From Apostichopus japonicus (Eukaryota > Echinodermata > Holothuroidea > Aspidochirotida > Stichopodidae): 64,000 bases of DNA. Shown here one piece after another: positions 45,609 through 57,104 of the stretch. The stretch is from positions 14,009,417 through 14,073,416 of the forward strand of contig NC_092571.1 of the NCBI RefSeq assembly GCF_037975245.1. The letters run 5' to 3'. Position 1 is the first letter of the stretch. Every line of letters begins with the position of its first letter. The notes below the pieces were generated by a model that saw nothing but the letters and a program-made list of their open reading frames with translations, did no database searches and was not told the origin of the DNA. The translations under genes were made by a program, and so were the position numbers.

Positions 45609-47046
45609 GTGTAGTTTGCTTTCGTGGAGTGCGGACGTGTTTTTCGGCTGCTCTCCACTTTTCGTTGACCACACACTTTGTGTTTTTTTACGTTGGCCTT
45701 TCAATAGTTTGTAGTTTGTTTAGTGTAGTTTTGGCTTTGTTGCGCAGTTTTGTTTTTCATAGGTGCGTGGCTTGCTACACCCCTAGCTGTCATGGCGGCT
45801 CGCCGTGACAGCAAAATCGTATTGTTGAGTTTTTCGGGGGAAGCTAAGGTCGTCCCCGAACAAGTTTTTTCAGTTTTGCGTTCTGTTGGTTTAAAAGTTC
45901 CTGGAGAGGTTGACGCGCTTCAGCGTGAACCGTGAGAGTGGCTACGGGCGTGGTTGAAGCGGTCCCTGTCCCGGCCTCTGACACCGTATCACATGATGCT
46001 CCTGTCATCCCCCCAGTGTCCGACACTAGCGCCCCGGTGGAGGCTTTGTTCCCCCTTTCGTGTCCCTGATCAAACTTGCCGAGACTGCCAGCCTGCCCAC
46101 TGAGGCAGAGCAGGACAAAACGGCGGAGATGGTACTAGCGGAGTGGCATGCGGCGCAGGATGCCGCTTGTACTGGTTCACCGGTAGCTACGCCCGCTATC
46201 GGTGATACTAGTTGGGCCCCGAGTCAACCGGCCCAAGAGACATTAAGTGGCCCAGATTCTGACTCGCAAATGGAGGACTGCACTACAGCCGTATTAGTGC
46301 TTTTTACGTGACCCGCCAAGCGGGATACAAAACGTCACGGCCAAACGGCACTACCGAACCATCCCATTCTGACAAACGAAACTCAGGTCTAGCGGGCCAA
46401 ATAAACATACGCCCGCCGACCTGCAGAGTATTAGTTGTGGCTAAGGAGTCCTCCGATTGGTTTGATGAGACGAAACAGGCCACTGATCTCATTGACTCGA
46501 GTGGCCCTTCCACTATACCCGCAGCCGCTTCCGCTATACCGTACAAGATGGTCGCTAGTGGACCTCCTGTTCCTGACAGGAAGGTCCACTCGATCAATGA
46601 CGAGGAGCTAAGAACTCTGCTCCCTCGTAAGAAAAGGGGGAACACTGCTAGGGGCCTGAAAAGACCAATATTGGGAAAACTTCGCAGGTAATGCGCAGGC
46701 CTGTTGTCTACCATCGGGACGGCGTACCCCGGATGGTGTGTGGGGGGTGTCAGGGGGTGTCAGGTGTGTGGTCGTTACATAATATGGGTTGGGGGGGTTC
46801 TGTTTGTGGTTTGGAGTTGGCTTTTTGAGGCTGGTTTGTACAGCTTTGTTTTGGTTCTGTTGACCTTTGGGTCCGTGTCCTTTTCATGTCACGTTGAACG
46901 CTTCATTGTTTACATTTGTGGGTGAGTCAGAGAATTCTGTTTGTGGGTTTTCAGTTGGGTTTATGGTGATTGTTAAACAGACTGGGATTGTTTTTGGCTT
47001 TGTTGACCTTTGGTCCGTGTCCGTTTTTCTATGCACGTAAAAAGCA
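45609..47046 (+). mobile_element. LINE-B with ORF2 deleted, nested in LINE-A
   Basis: 5' UTR similar to that of LINE-A (tttcgtggagtgcggacgtg), start of ORF1 (ATG 45792, MAARRDSKIVLLSF), then a deletion to the acidic C-terminal part of ORF1, then a jump to the 3' UTR at about 46697 with no endonuclease or RT left. It ends GCACGTAAAAAGC. Flanking cgctct at 45603-45608 and 47047-47052. Inside it a further ~125-bp LINE-A tail is inserted on the minus strand (46300-46427), flanked by gtattagt at both sides. Confidence 0.85.
46299..46427 (-). mobile_element. LINE-A tail inserted in LINE-B ORF1
   Basis: Minus-strand 3' end of LINE-A (gtgctttttacgtgacccgc ... acctgcag) between LINE-B ORF1 text that is continuous at 54218-54230. 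gtattagt occurs at both borders (46291 and 46428). Third level of nesting at this locus. Confidence 0.8.
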
Positions 47047-48205
47047 CGCTCTCTCCAACCGCACCAGGACGCGACGCGGAATTGGATACACCGCGCCCGG
47101 GTACCACAAGATGGGCGAAACAAAACGATTAACTACGGTGACTTTCCCTAGGATCGAAAGCCAGCGGGTGCTAAAAGTTTCGAGCCTGCTCTCAAGTACC
47201 TCAGCCCTCTCGTTCCAGGTGACATCACAAGATGCATCGTAGCCGAACAATATACCATTAATTTTGATATTCTGGTCCGACTACGACGCACCGAATGGTA
47301 AGTCTCTGTATCTCCAGCTACCAAGACGAAGGCCCTTTGTCTTTTCCGGATTCTACTTCGCCCCGGTAGCTCTCTCAAAGATAGATAAATCCTGCGAGAG
47401 GGCACGAAAGGAGCCCAGACTCGAAACAACACACGTGACGTCATCAGCATATTGAATGCATTTCACTTTGGCACCCCCTGGCACAACGAATGGGGCAAGT
47501 TTGGAGTCCCTTTCCAAAAGACGAGAGAGCGACTCGCTAAACAAAACATAAAGTAATGGAGACAGAGGGCACCCCTGGCGAACCCCCCTCTCTACGTCAA
47601 AAACCTCCGAACAAAACCCATTTACGATTACAGAACTGAAACTTTCCTGATACAAAACAGAAATCCATTTACGAAAATTTGGATGCATCTTAAACGTCTC
47701 CAATACCTTCATTAAAAAACCGCGATCCACCATGTCAAAGGCCTTCTGCTGGTCAAGAGACACCAATGCACATGGCAGATCACGCTCAATAACAAAGTCG
47801 GTCAAGTCGCGCATCAACCACAAGCTCTGCTGGATGCAATGACCCTTCACTGCACAAGTCTGGAGATCACCCACAAAATGTGGCATAGCCAGTGCAAGGC
47901 GGTTGCACAACGCCTTAGCCAGCAACTTGTAGTCCACATTTAACAAGGTGATCGGACGCTTGTTATGAGGATCCAAAGGGTCCCCAGACTTGGGCAGCAA
48001 AGTAATCATGCCCAGACGTTGACTTTGGTTTAACAGTCCGTTTTGGAAGGCGTCCTCGAAGACGGCTCTGATGTTGGGCCCTATTATTGCCCAAAAGGCC
48101 CGGTAGAACTCCCTTGGAAGCCCGTCCGAACCCGGGGACTTGCCATTCTTCATCTTGCGCCTGCCAAAGCTCAACAGTGGTCATGCTTTTGTAAGTTCCG
48201 AATAG

Positions 48206-50010
48206 TTGATCCTGTGCCGACTGCATACTGACCATCTGCAAAATACAAAATAAATAGTAGTCCGTGACTAGAAAATTAAGTAGACCTTTACACAATGCGG
48301 TACGTCAATATTGGTGCATATATTGTATATTATATATTTACCATTATGAATACAATGCATATGAATTGAAAAATACCAAGCAATATATCCAGACCGCTAA
48401 TGCGCTACATGAATTAGGATTTTGACACACAAATACTAAAATGATACAAACAAAACCTTTGAGAACAATGAAAAAATCAAAACCCAAATAATTAATGATG
48501 ATCGCAAAAAGCGCTAAAACATAACAGTGAATTTTACATATAAACAATGTTAACCTATACAAAGTCCTCAAAAACACGACATCATGTCATCCCACAAATC
48601 AATAGGAAGAGATCCAGAACCTCTTATGAAACACCTGCAATATATCCAGAATCAATCAAATTGATAAAAAAAACTGATTTCTTAAAATCAGAAAGCACTC
48701 AAAAGGATATACACAGAACCGAGTAAAGAAGTAGTGTCACATCTGGAGTTGTAAAGAATACTCATTCTGTCGTGCGGAAAAATCATTAATTAGAAATCTC
48801 TTTGAACTTAATAGCTAGCCCGTCGATACCAAAAACGTATCTTAAAGCAAAATATGATCAAAAATGATTATATAATGAAAACATTCAACTCCAAATGATT
48901 GGCTATAGGGTCTCCTACAAATACTAAAAATGATATTTCCAGAACCACGGGAACATTTACAAGCCCTTAACTATGATATATTATGTACAGTTGTTATTGT
49001 CAATGTCAGTATTATACCATTAGGATTGGCTTTTAAAGGTATATTATATATTAAATGCTATCATTGTCTCTACTGTGATATCTGGTCATGTGATACACTT
49101 AATTTGGAAATGTTCATTTCCATTCATTTTCATTTAGCAGTTTAATTAATTCGTTTAGCAGAGAAACAGTTTTGGTAATTTAACTTGTTTTCGAAGGAAA
49201 GGTAAAATAGAGACCTATTCTGCTTCCGGGTTTTACTTTCATAATTCAGAGCACACTCATTCGAATTATATTGGAAGTATTTTTTCTCACGAATGGCATT
49301 GCAAAGGTTCAGAAGTTGAATTGTGTTTATTACTTTGTCAGTAGTATGTCGTTGATTTAATTATGACACGTTATCTCTTTTAATTAGTGTGACCGTTTAG
49401 GATTCAACAACTTCTCTGACGGATTAATGTTTTATTACAATGGCATTTATCACTTTGTAAAATAATATATATATATTAACACAATGACTTTTGCGTATAA
49501 ATAGAAACTTGTTTAAATCAGCATATGAACTCGTATTGTCTATTAAAGAATATGACTCAAAATTACATGTCATTAACACTTTCACTTACCCAGTTAATAA
49601 TATACTATTAACGTTAAAGTAGTTTTAATTTGACTTTCCCCTCTGTTACTGAATGATCGAAATTTGTCTTTGTCCTTTTCTCTCTCATATTCAATGTAAT
49701 AGTAAAAGCTTTCGTGAAGTGCATGACGCTGACGTTCATGAATATGCTTTTACCTGATTTCTTCATCAACCCAATAGAAAGTCCATTAAACATGACACTA
49801 TTGTTTCTGAACCTCTGTTACATCAGAGAGGTGTCTAAAATTCACCCATAGTTCAATGAAATCAGATCCATATAACAGTAAATATGAAATTCTGAACGTT
49901 CATTATATGATTTTAAATCAGTATGTTAACAATATTCGGAGGTTTGATTGACGCTTGTTTCTCACTCCCAGCTTAGGCAGCCGTTTGAGCTGATCAAAGG
50001 CACTACATAC
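48206..50010. repeat. Duplicon module M2, unit 3 (non-coding)
   Basis: Aligns with 25755-27195 and 3850-4660. Ends with cactacatac at the LINE-A insertion. (AT)n at 49467-49478. Confidence 0.7.
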
Positions 50011-50641
50011 ACGTTGGTGACCAACCTAAAAAGATATCATTGGCGATTGGGTGATGGACTGTGCCCTAGGACCGGCTGTGACAGCTTAGAGAATACCGCT
50101 CATGTTTTTTGCATTGTTGCTTTGTAGTAAACTTATGGGAGTGGTTCCAGACCTGGACCGACCGTGTTACGGGAGACCGTTCATGGTCGGTAGGGCAGGG
50201 CTTTATTTTATATGGGGTAGACCCTCCAGTTTGTTCGGTAGCTGTGTTGCACCGCATCATTTTTGTTTGTTCTATTGTAAAAAAACATGTTTGCGAATAG
50301 ATGTGATGTGGTTTTTAGGGGGAAATTTGCCAGTTGGCAGGCAGTCCTGGAGTCGGTGAAGTCTGACATTCGCCTTCAAACTGAAGGCGATTTTCGCCGT
50401 TTATCTGGGGCTGCCTTTTTTGGGCGCTGGTGTGCTGGGGAGTGGTTTTTCGTTTCGCTGCGTGCGGGTCGTCCTTTTGTAGTTTTTGTAATGTTTGAGT
50501 GGGGGGGGGGGGTTGGGCGTTTTGTCTCTGCAGGTCAGCGGGCATATGTTTTTTGGGCTCGCTTGACCTGAGTTTCGTTTGTCAGAATGGGATGGTTCGG
50601 TAGTGCCGTTTGGCCGTGACGTTTTGTATCATGTAAAAAGC
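50011..50641 (+). mobile_element. LINE-A 3'-end insertion beside the SINE
   Basis: Begins acgttggtgaccaacc in the RT C-terminus and ends atgtaaaaagc, having lost the hairpin (from tgtatc directly to atgtaaaa). Short flanking repeat acatac at 50005-50010 and 50642-50647. The 3' border meets the SINE at 50648. One T is missing at HVFWH (tttttt-gcattg), breaking the frame. Confidence 0.85.
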
Positions 50642-50647
50642 ACATAC

Positions 50648-50800
50648 CGAGGAAAGAACCTGGGCACGAAAACCAAACTACCGATCAACTGATCCGCTCT
50701 CAACCCCAGTCCGCATGCATCAGGACTGTAACTGTAATTATCGTCGTGTGTGCATCACCATTCCTCTCGTATGGGAACTGATACTACATATTCTGCAATT
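50648..50800 (-). mobile_element. U2-headed SINE, truncated copy, unit 3
   Basis: Sister of the copy at 4730-4886, same orientation and place in the duplicon. Reads (minus) TAGTATCAGTTCCCATACGA, body GGGGTTGAGAGCGGATCAG, then CCCAGGTTCTTTCCTCGG. Its 3' tail is cut by the neighbouring LINE-A. Confidence 0.7.
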
Positions 50801-50984
50801 CAGCAAAATGTTTATGATTGAAAACCCCAAATCCTGCAGATACGAAGGACAAGCTCAATTAACTTGTATTACTCTGCTTGGTATCACTAACTATTGAATC
50901 CATAATTCATCAGTACATTTTCGGACAGATAAGTCACCGATAAGATTCAGATCGGTATTGCTCAGATCTAATCGAAGTACTTAG

Positions 50985-51138
50985 TTATACTTGTATGACA
51001 TTGAAATATATGGAAAGAGAAAGTCACATCTTTTCATCTGATAGTTGCTTCATCTTGACAAGGAATCCATTCAGTGCCTTCGTGTAAAGTTATCAGGAAC
51101 ATTTCGAAAAATAAACAAGGGAGACGGGAAGGCTCCAT
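50985..51138 (-). pseudogene. Relic 1 of an Ig V-like first exon
   Basis: Minus-strand ATG at 51138 (MEPSRLPCLFFEMFLITL...) followed by the PCQD-type segment and a worn V-domain start (gaaatatatggaaagagaaagtcac on the plus strand, compare 13130-13150). The rest is lost. Confidence 0.5.
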
Positions 51139-51239
51139 ATTGAATTATTCCAGTCTACAAAACTCTTCCAATTGCTTTATACGTTGTGCATTAACTACCG
51201 TTCCTTTCATATATTAAAGATTTTCCCATCGTACACAAA

Positions 51240-51490
51240 AGTACGGACAGATATCTCTCCGGTGTGACACACCTCGGTGACATTCCACTCAAATCTAAGT
51301 ACATCTATATGATATTTATATGAAGAAGAAATATTATGGAAGGCAATGTCACATCATACGACTCATAAGAACAGGTTTGACCTGATAGTTGATCCATCTA
51401 AACTATAAAAATAACAATCAGTTCCCTTTGGAAAACGACGCTAGCAGGAACATTACGAAGAATAAAATAGATAATGTTAAATTACTACAT
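51240..51490 (-). pseudogene. Relic 2 of an Ig V-like first exon
   Basis: Plus-strand text gtacggacagat, ctcggtgacattccactcaa, atttatatgaagaagaaat, ggcaatgtcacatc and acattacgaagaataaaata follows the same order as the V-exon start of A' (13030-13280 and 30110-30370). Frames are broken. Confidence 0.6.
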
Positions 51491-51639
51491 TGCAAGATCA
51501 CGTCTTAATCGATATTCGACTGTCTTTATGCGGTGAGTTCACGATGTTGCCGCAAGCTCTTTTTAAAATGCCCCGTTCCGTTAAAAGATTAGGATTGAAC
51601 TACCTAACTTCATTTAATTATAATTATAATCTAAGTACA

Positions 51640-51880
51640 GATATGTAGCCGATCTGCGATATCTCGGTGATGTTCAACTCTAATCTAAGTACTATGTAGT
51701 ATTCATATATTTAATATTAAGCAAGACCAGGCTACACAATATAAAAAAACAGGCTAATAACAATATATTGATCGCATAGTTGATCCATCTTGACAATACA
51801 AATACAATCATTATTCTCGAGAAAACAATTTAAAATGAACATTTTGAGAAAAAACAGGAAGATGGCAAATCTACATAAAG
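51640..51880 (-). pseudogene. Relic 3 of an Ig V-like first exon
   Basis: Shows tctcggtgatgttcaactct, gttgatccatcttgacaata and gaaaacaatttaaaatgaac in the order found in A' and type B exon starts. Most of the middle is lost. Confidence 0.5.
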
Positions 51881-52319
51881 ACAAATTCCAGTTCAATCTA
51901 TCTTAGACGGCTTGATACGATTAGAATTCATGGCCACCCACAAATTATTGTTGCAGTGTCGCGTTCCTGTTTAAGGTTTTGGATTGGAAAAAAAAACAAT
52001 ATCATGATATTACAATTGATAATATATGCGTGAGTATATACTTGCCAATAAAATAACTATTTTATACAGTATCCATATGGAATGGTGTATCTCATTGTAT
52101 ACGTATGTATGAACATATGTCTCCATTTCATCTCTTCTATGACTACTGTGGAGACGAAAAGAACTGTTAATATTTGGTCCATCTGACATGACTCTTTATT
52201 GTAACACCTCAGTTCAATAAAATTCAAGTGCACTTTCCTTATTAACTTTTTTTTAGAAGGTGCAGGTTTGAAAGAAACAAGAAAACATAATCATTATCAC
52301 TGTGTGAGTGAGCATATAA

Positions 52320-52500
52320 TCTTTGAATCGTAGATACATCTCCGAGAAAACAGCCGATTGTACGCAACACTAGGACCAGATTTTTTACCGGTGTAAGTCA
52401 TCCCCATGAGTTTCAACACTAATCTAAGTACTACATAATTTTTTTTTTTTTTTTGAAAACGAAATATCTGTAAAGGCAAAGTGATATCTACAGCCAAACA
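52320..52500 (-). pseudogene. Relic 4 of an Ig V-like first exon
   Basis: Contains the FTE-region text (gtttcaacactaatctaagt), a T run at 52439-52454 where the AT tract lies in the paralogs, and gaaaacgaaatatctgtaaa. About 52625-52680 holds a further scrap (gcaggtttaggattgaaaaa) of the E-F strand region. Confidence 0.45.
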
Positions 52501-52721
52501 ACATATTATTGATTTTTAGTTAATAAATAACTAATAAATACACAAAGACAATCTACAAATTCATTTAATCGCCAACTACCTTATAAAGTGGTGCGTTAAT
52601 AACAGAGAATAAATTGTGTTGTCCCGTTTCTAGTTGCAGGTTTAGGATTGAAAAAACAAATCATGAAAGTAAGATAGATAATCTCCGCTCCAAATTGCAT
52701 AAAACATCATCGCATTGTACT

Positions 52722-53080
52722 TTTAACGTGACCGGTCCTGTGGAAATCAAACCGTCACGGCCAAACGGCACTAAGAAACCAACCACCTCTCATAAACAGA
52801 ACTCCCACCCAAATAAGCCAGAAACAAACGGCCAACCGACCAGCGGTGACAAAAAAAAAACCCACCACCTCCCACCCGAACATTCAAAGTGCTACAAACG
52901 GACGACCAGCCCGCAACGAAACGAACTGCCTTTTGGCTCGCTTGACCTGAGTTTCGTTTTTCAGAATGGGATGGTTCGGTAGTGCCGTTTGGCCGTGACG
53001 TTTTGTATTCCGCATGGCGGATCACGTAAAAAGCACTGCCTTTCCCCAGCATACCATACCATACCGTAGAAGGCAGTTTG
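52722..53080 (-). mobile_element. Diverged LINE-A 3' fragment, minus strand
   Basis: 3' UTR of a diverged LINE-A on the minus strand (acgtgaccggtcct, cgtcacggccaaacggcact, then gcccgcaacgaaacgaactg), continuing after a nested insertion at ttccccagcatacc and ending at the start of LINE-B. Confidence 0.7.
52934..53034 (+). mobile_element. 101-bp LINE-A tail insertion with 9-bp target duplication
   Basis: Only the last ~100 bases of LINE-A (gctcgcttgacctgag ... hairpin ... cacgtaaaaagc), flanked by actgccttt at 52925-52933 and 53035-53043. It shows how little of the element is needed at a new site. Confidence 0.85.
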
Positions 53081-54893
53081 TAGTTTGCTTTCGTGGAGTG
53101 CGGACGTGTTTTCGGCTGCTGTCCACTTTTCGTTGACCACACACTTTGTGTTTTTTACGTTGGCCTTTCAATAGTTTGTAGTTTGTTTAGTGTAGTTTTG
53201 GCTTTGTTGCGTGGTTTTTGTTTTTCGTAAGTGTGTGGCTTGCCAGATCCCTAGCTGTCATGGCGGCTCGCCGTGACAGCAAAAACGTATTTTTGAGTTT
53301 TTCGGGGGAAGCTAAGGTCGTCCCCGGACATTTTGTTTTCAGTTTTTCGTTCTGTTGGTTTGAAGGTCCTTGGAGAGGTTCACGCGCATCAGCGTAAACC
53401 TATCCGGGGTATAAATTGTTTTGATGTACGGTTCACCTCGAAGGCTGCCCGAGTCCGAGGCGTCCATGTGTTGGAGGGAGTTGAGGGACTGAAAGTCACA
53501 CCGTATGATAGTTCGGTGTGGGTGACAGTCCTCCATCTCCCTCTGGACATGTCTGAACAGGTTGTTGTGCGGACACTGGGGCGTTTTGGGAAAGTTACCG
53601 GCTACTAGGAGCCGGAATTCCTTGAATGTAAGGGTGTCAAGACCGAGACTAGACGAGTTAGAATCGAACTCAAGTCCGATATCCTCTCTACCTTGTGGGC
53701 TAATGGGCACAGGGCCCACATTGCATACCCGGGCCAGCCTCGCACTTGTTGTAGGTGTGGGCTGGAAGGGCATGAGGTTGTGCCCGAACAAGCAGTGTAG
53801 ACGCTGCTTACAAGTTGGGCATACCCTGGCCGGGTGTAAAGGGGATATTGTTTGCAACTCGGGCGAGAAAACGGGCCATCTCGCCCGTCCCGGCCTCTGA
53901 CACCGTACCACCTGATGCTCCTGTCATCGCCCCAGTGTCCGACACTAGTGCCCCGATGGAGGCTTTGTTCCCTCTTTCATATCCGACCTCTTCCCTTATC
54001 GAACTTGCCGAGACTGCCAGCCTGCCCACTGAGGCAGAGCAGGACAAAAAGACAGAGATGGTACTAGCGAAGTGGCATGCGGAGCAGGATGCCGCTTGTA
54101 CTGGTTCACCGGTAGCTATGCCCGCTATCGGTGATACTAGTCGGGCCCCGAGTCAACCGGCTCAAGAGACATTAATGGGCCCAGATTCTGACTCGCCAAT
54201 GGAGGACTGCACTACAACCTTTGTAGTTGTGGCTAAGGAGTCCTCCGATTGGTTTGATGAGACGAAACAGGCCACTGATCTCATTGACTCGAGTGGCCCT
54301 TCCACCCTGCCAGCAGTCGCTTCCGCTATACCGGACACGATGGTGGCTAGTGGACCTCCTGTTCCTGACAGGGAGGTCCACTCGATCAAGGTTGACGAGG
54401 AGCTAAGAACTCTGCTCGCTCGCAGGAAAAGGGGGAACACGGCTAGGTGCCAGAAAAGACCCGTATTGGGAACAAAACATCGTAGACAATGACACCTTAT
54501 CCCTCGTGACCCTTAATGTGAATGGGATGAGGGGTACCCCCAAAAAGGCCTGTCGTCTGCTGTCGAAACGGCGCTCCCCTGTGGGGCTTGGAATGAGTTG
54601 GTTGTTGGGTGTGAGGGTTGTGTGGTCGTTACATACTATGTTTTTTTTTTTTTTTCTGTTTGTGGTTTATGGTTGGCCTTTTGGGGCCGGTTTGTAGTGT
54701 TTTTTTGTTTTGCTTCTGTTGGCCTTTGGGTCCGTGTCCTTGTCACGTTAAACGCTACGTTTGTGAGAGATTTGTGTTTGTGGGTTTCAGTTGGGCTTTG
54801 AGTGGTTGTTTGTTGTGGTTGTTTTACAGACTGAGATTGTTTTTGGTTCTGTTGATCTTTGGTCCGTGTCCGTTTTCTTTGCACGTAAAAAGC
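53081..54893 (+). mobile_element. LINE-B with ORF2 deleted
   Basis: 5' UTR (from tttgtagtttgctttcgtgg), ORF1 from ATG 53260, the first ~50 bp of ORF2 (VTLNVNGMRG at about 54508-54537), then a jump at about 54545 into the 3' end region, a 3' UTR and the tail GCACGTAAAAAGC. The whole endonuclease and RT are missing, as in the copy at 45609, though the left breakpoint differs. The left end of a LINE-A fragment abuts it. Confidence 0.88.
53260..54492 (+). pseudogene. LINE-B ORF1: Gag-like protein, frameshifted
   Basis: Starts MAARRDSKNVFLSFSGEAKV, related to LINE-A ORF1. Frame breaks near 53330 and 53605. The knuckle region survives in pieces (CCRCGLEGHE near 53745, CRRCLQVGHTLAGC at about 53795-53836). 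From 53815 a long open frame encodes the acidic, Pro/Ser/Thr-rich C-terminus ending RRKRGNTAR...KHRRQ at 54492. This C-terminal text also occurs in the copy at 45609-47046. It would bind RNA if intact. ORF2 would begin within a few bases. Confidence 0.8.
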
Positions 54894-54999
54894 ATAGGTC
54901 ACATGAGATGTAGTTCCAAAACACTGTATTGCTGGAGAAACTGTTAGATGTGCTGCAGTGATAGTGCTTGAGATGACAGTGCCATGGATTCAGATGTAA
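54894..54999. other. Short spacer between LINE insertions
   Basis: About 100 bp of unique sequence with no feature. Confidence 0.4.
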
Positions 55000-55536
55000 G
55001 TGCTTTTTACGTGACCCGCCATGCGGGATACCAAACGTCACGGCCAAACGGCACTACCGAACCATCCCATTCTTACAAACGTAACTCAGGTCAAGCGAGC
55101 CAAAAGAGTATCTACGCCCACCGACCTGCAGAGACAAAACGCCCAACCACCCACTGAAACTTTCAAAAAACTACAAAAGGACGACCAGCACGCAGCGAAA
55201 CGAAACACCCCTCCCCGGCACACCACCGTCCAAAAAAGGAGCCCAGATAAAAGGCGAAAATCGCCTTCAATTTGTAGGCGAATGTCAGACTTCACCGCCT
55301 CCAGGACTGCCTGCCAACTGGCAAATTTCCCCCTAAAAACAACATCACATCCATTCCAGAACAAACACAAATAATACGCTGCATCACAACAACAGAACAA
55401 ACTAGAGGATCTACCTCATATAAAACAAAGCCCTGTCCTACCGACCAGGAACGATCTCTCGTTGAACGGTCGGTCCAGGTCTGAAACCACTCCCACAGGC
55501 TTAAAACAAAGGAACAATGCAAACAAAACATGGGCA
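55000..55536 (-). mobile_element. LINE-A 3' fragment, minus strand
   Basis: From the tail (gtgctttttacgtgacccgc) to the RT C-terminus (aaaggaacaatgc). ORF2 end is readable on the minus strand (55531-55086) with two frame breaks. It is directly followed by a LINE-B end in the same orientation. Confidence 0.88.
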
Positions 55537-55975
55537 GTGCTTTTTACGTGCTAAGAAAAACGGACACGGACCAAAGTTCAACAGAACCAAAATCAATCCC
55601 AGTCTGTAAAACAACAACCAAAAACCCCACTGAAACCTACAAACACAAATCTCTCACTAACGCAGCGTTTAACGTGAAGCGAAAAGGACACGGACCCAAC
55701 AGAAGCAAATTAAAAAAAAAACACTTCAAACCGGCCCCAAAAAGCCAACCACAAACACACAAAAAAAACAACCAATATTATATAACGACCACACAACCCC
55801 CACACCCAACATCTACCTCACTCAAAATTTCATCCGGGAACGCAGTCCCGATAGTAGACGACAGGCTTGCGCCAGCGTCTGCGAAAGGCAGTGTCGGGAA
55901 GCCGTGCATGGTCCGCCTCCATCCGCAACCTAATGTCACATTGCACGAGGGGAACAACATCCTCTGCCCTCACAA
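55537..55975 (-). mobile_element. LINE-B 3' fragment, minus strand
   Basis: Tail gtgctttttacgtgc, 3' UTR (acggacacggacc), then the end of ORF2 including the segment GCCTGTCGTCTACTATCGGG (minus, about 55848-55867), at which the two deleted LINE-B copies rejoin. It therefore supplies the undeleted sequence on the right side of that breakpoint. Confidence 0.78.
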
Positions 55976-56617
55976 TCTCTATTTTTTAAGATTTCATATC
56001 AAAAGCTTTGCGTCAAAGTGCAGAAGGCAAAAGAAGCAATATATAATGTCTCGGTATTCCTGTCATTACTGTTCTTTACTCTCAGGGAAGAAATTATGAT
56101 TACACTGTTCCTTATTTACATTATAAATTACTTTAAAAGAGTATCTCGCCATTTACTTATGAATAAACCTATATTTTGGTGATTAACAAGGCATGATCCT
56201 TTATAGCGATATATTCCAATCCCATAAAGCCTATCTATTTTATAAAGACATCAATTATTACACTGTAAGAAAAAAAGTTTTCAAAATTCCACAAAAATCT
56301 ATTTGCAACAATTAAAGCAATATATAAGCTGACAAACAAAGAAAGATCATGTTATGAAACGTCGATTTCCAAAGTGTCAAAAAAAATCAAAATTGTCGGG
56401 AAAATTTCACATAGTACCTCACGTTTAAATGCATAATAAGGCAAACTTACAGTATAAAGCACCATCTTAGTTGTCAAATAATGTGTACACCGAGTACACC
56501 GTTGTGACATTGTTGCTGGCAATTCCCATTTTATATGAAACCTTATAGAACACCAAATGTGAAAACTTATATCCCAAACCAAACCAAATATAAAAATGTT
56601 TATATATATACATATAC

Positions 56618-56662
<45 letters not shown>

Positions 56663-57104
56663 TATATAGACATATATAGACATATAGATATAGATAAATA
56701 GATGTTTGGTTTTTTGCAGAGACAGAGTGACAAGGAGTAGCAGGAATTGAAACTATTTTATAGAGAAGCGTGTCGGCATGGTTGTGAAGTCAAAGCGGCT
56801 TACTGATTTCTGCTGAATTGAGCATAAGTTTAAGAAATTCGGATTATTTTAATCTGATTCCGTCGTTTTTGAAAAGGAATGTTTTGGTTTATCTGGGACG
56901 GCAAATTGTTTCAGATATTTAAACCGAAATGGTGCCGTGGTCTATAGGTTTAGTTCCCAGAAATTTTCTCTTGGAATCGTTTTGGTCAATGGCAATGACG
57001 CAAATTCTCAATTGAATGATTTTGGAGATTGAAGTGATTTGCAACAGGTTTGTTATTCTTTTTTGTTTTGATCGCCGATCTATGTTGTGTCATTCCCATT
57101 ATTC
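55976..57104. other. Non-coding spacer with simple repeats, unit 3
   Basis: AT-rich. A compound tract of TA, CATATA and GATATA repeats occupies 56600-56705. No gene was seen. On the minus strand this is 3' of type A, unit 3. Confidence 0.5.

Larger units (their letters stand above)
44480..48182 (-). mobile_element. LINE-A, 5'-truncated, minus strand, split by LINE-B
   Basis: A 23-bp target duplication begins atgcttttgtaagttcc at 44457-44479 and 48183-48205. The element runs (minus) from the RT region just before NGKSPGSDG at 48170 to the hairpin and tail near 44480. ORF2 is open over long parts (48174-47353, 47250-47047, 45602-44437). LINE-B is inserted at 45609-47046. Frame changes remain near 47350 and 47250. 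The unit 2 counterpart (about 25740) is uninterrupted. Confidence 0.92.
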
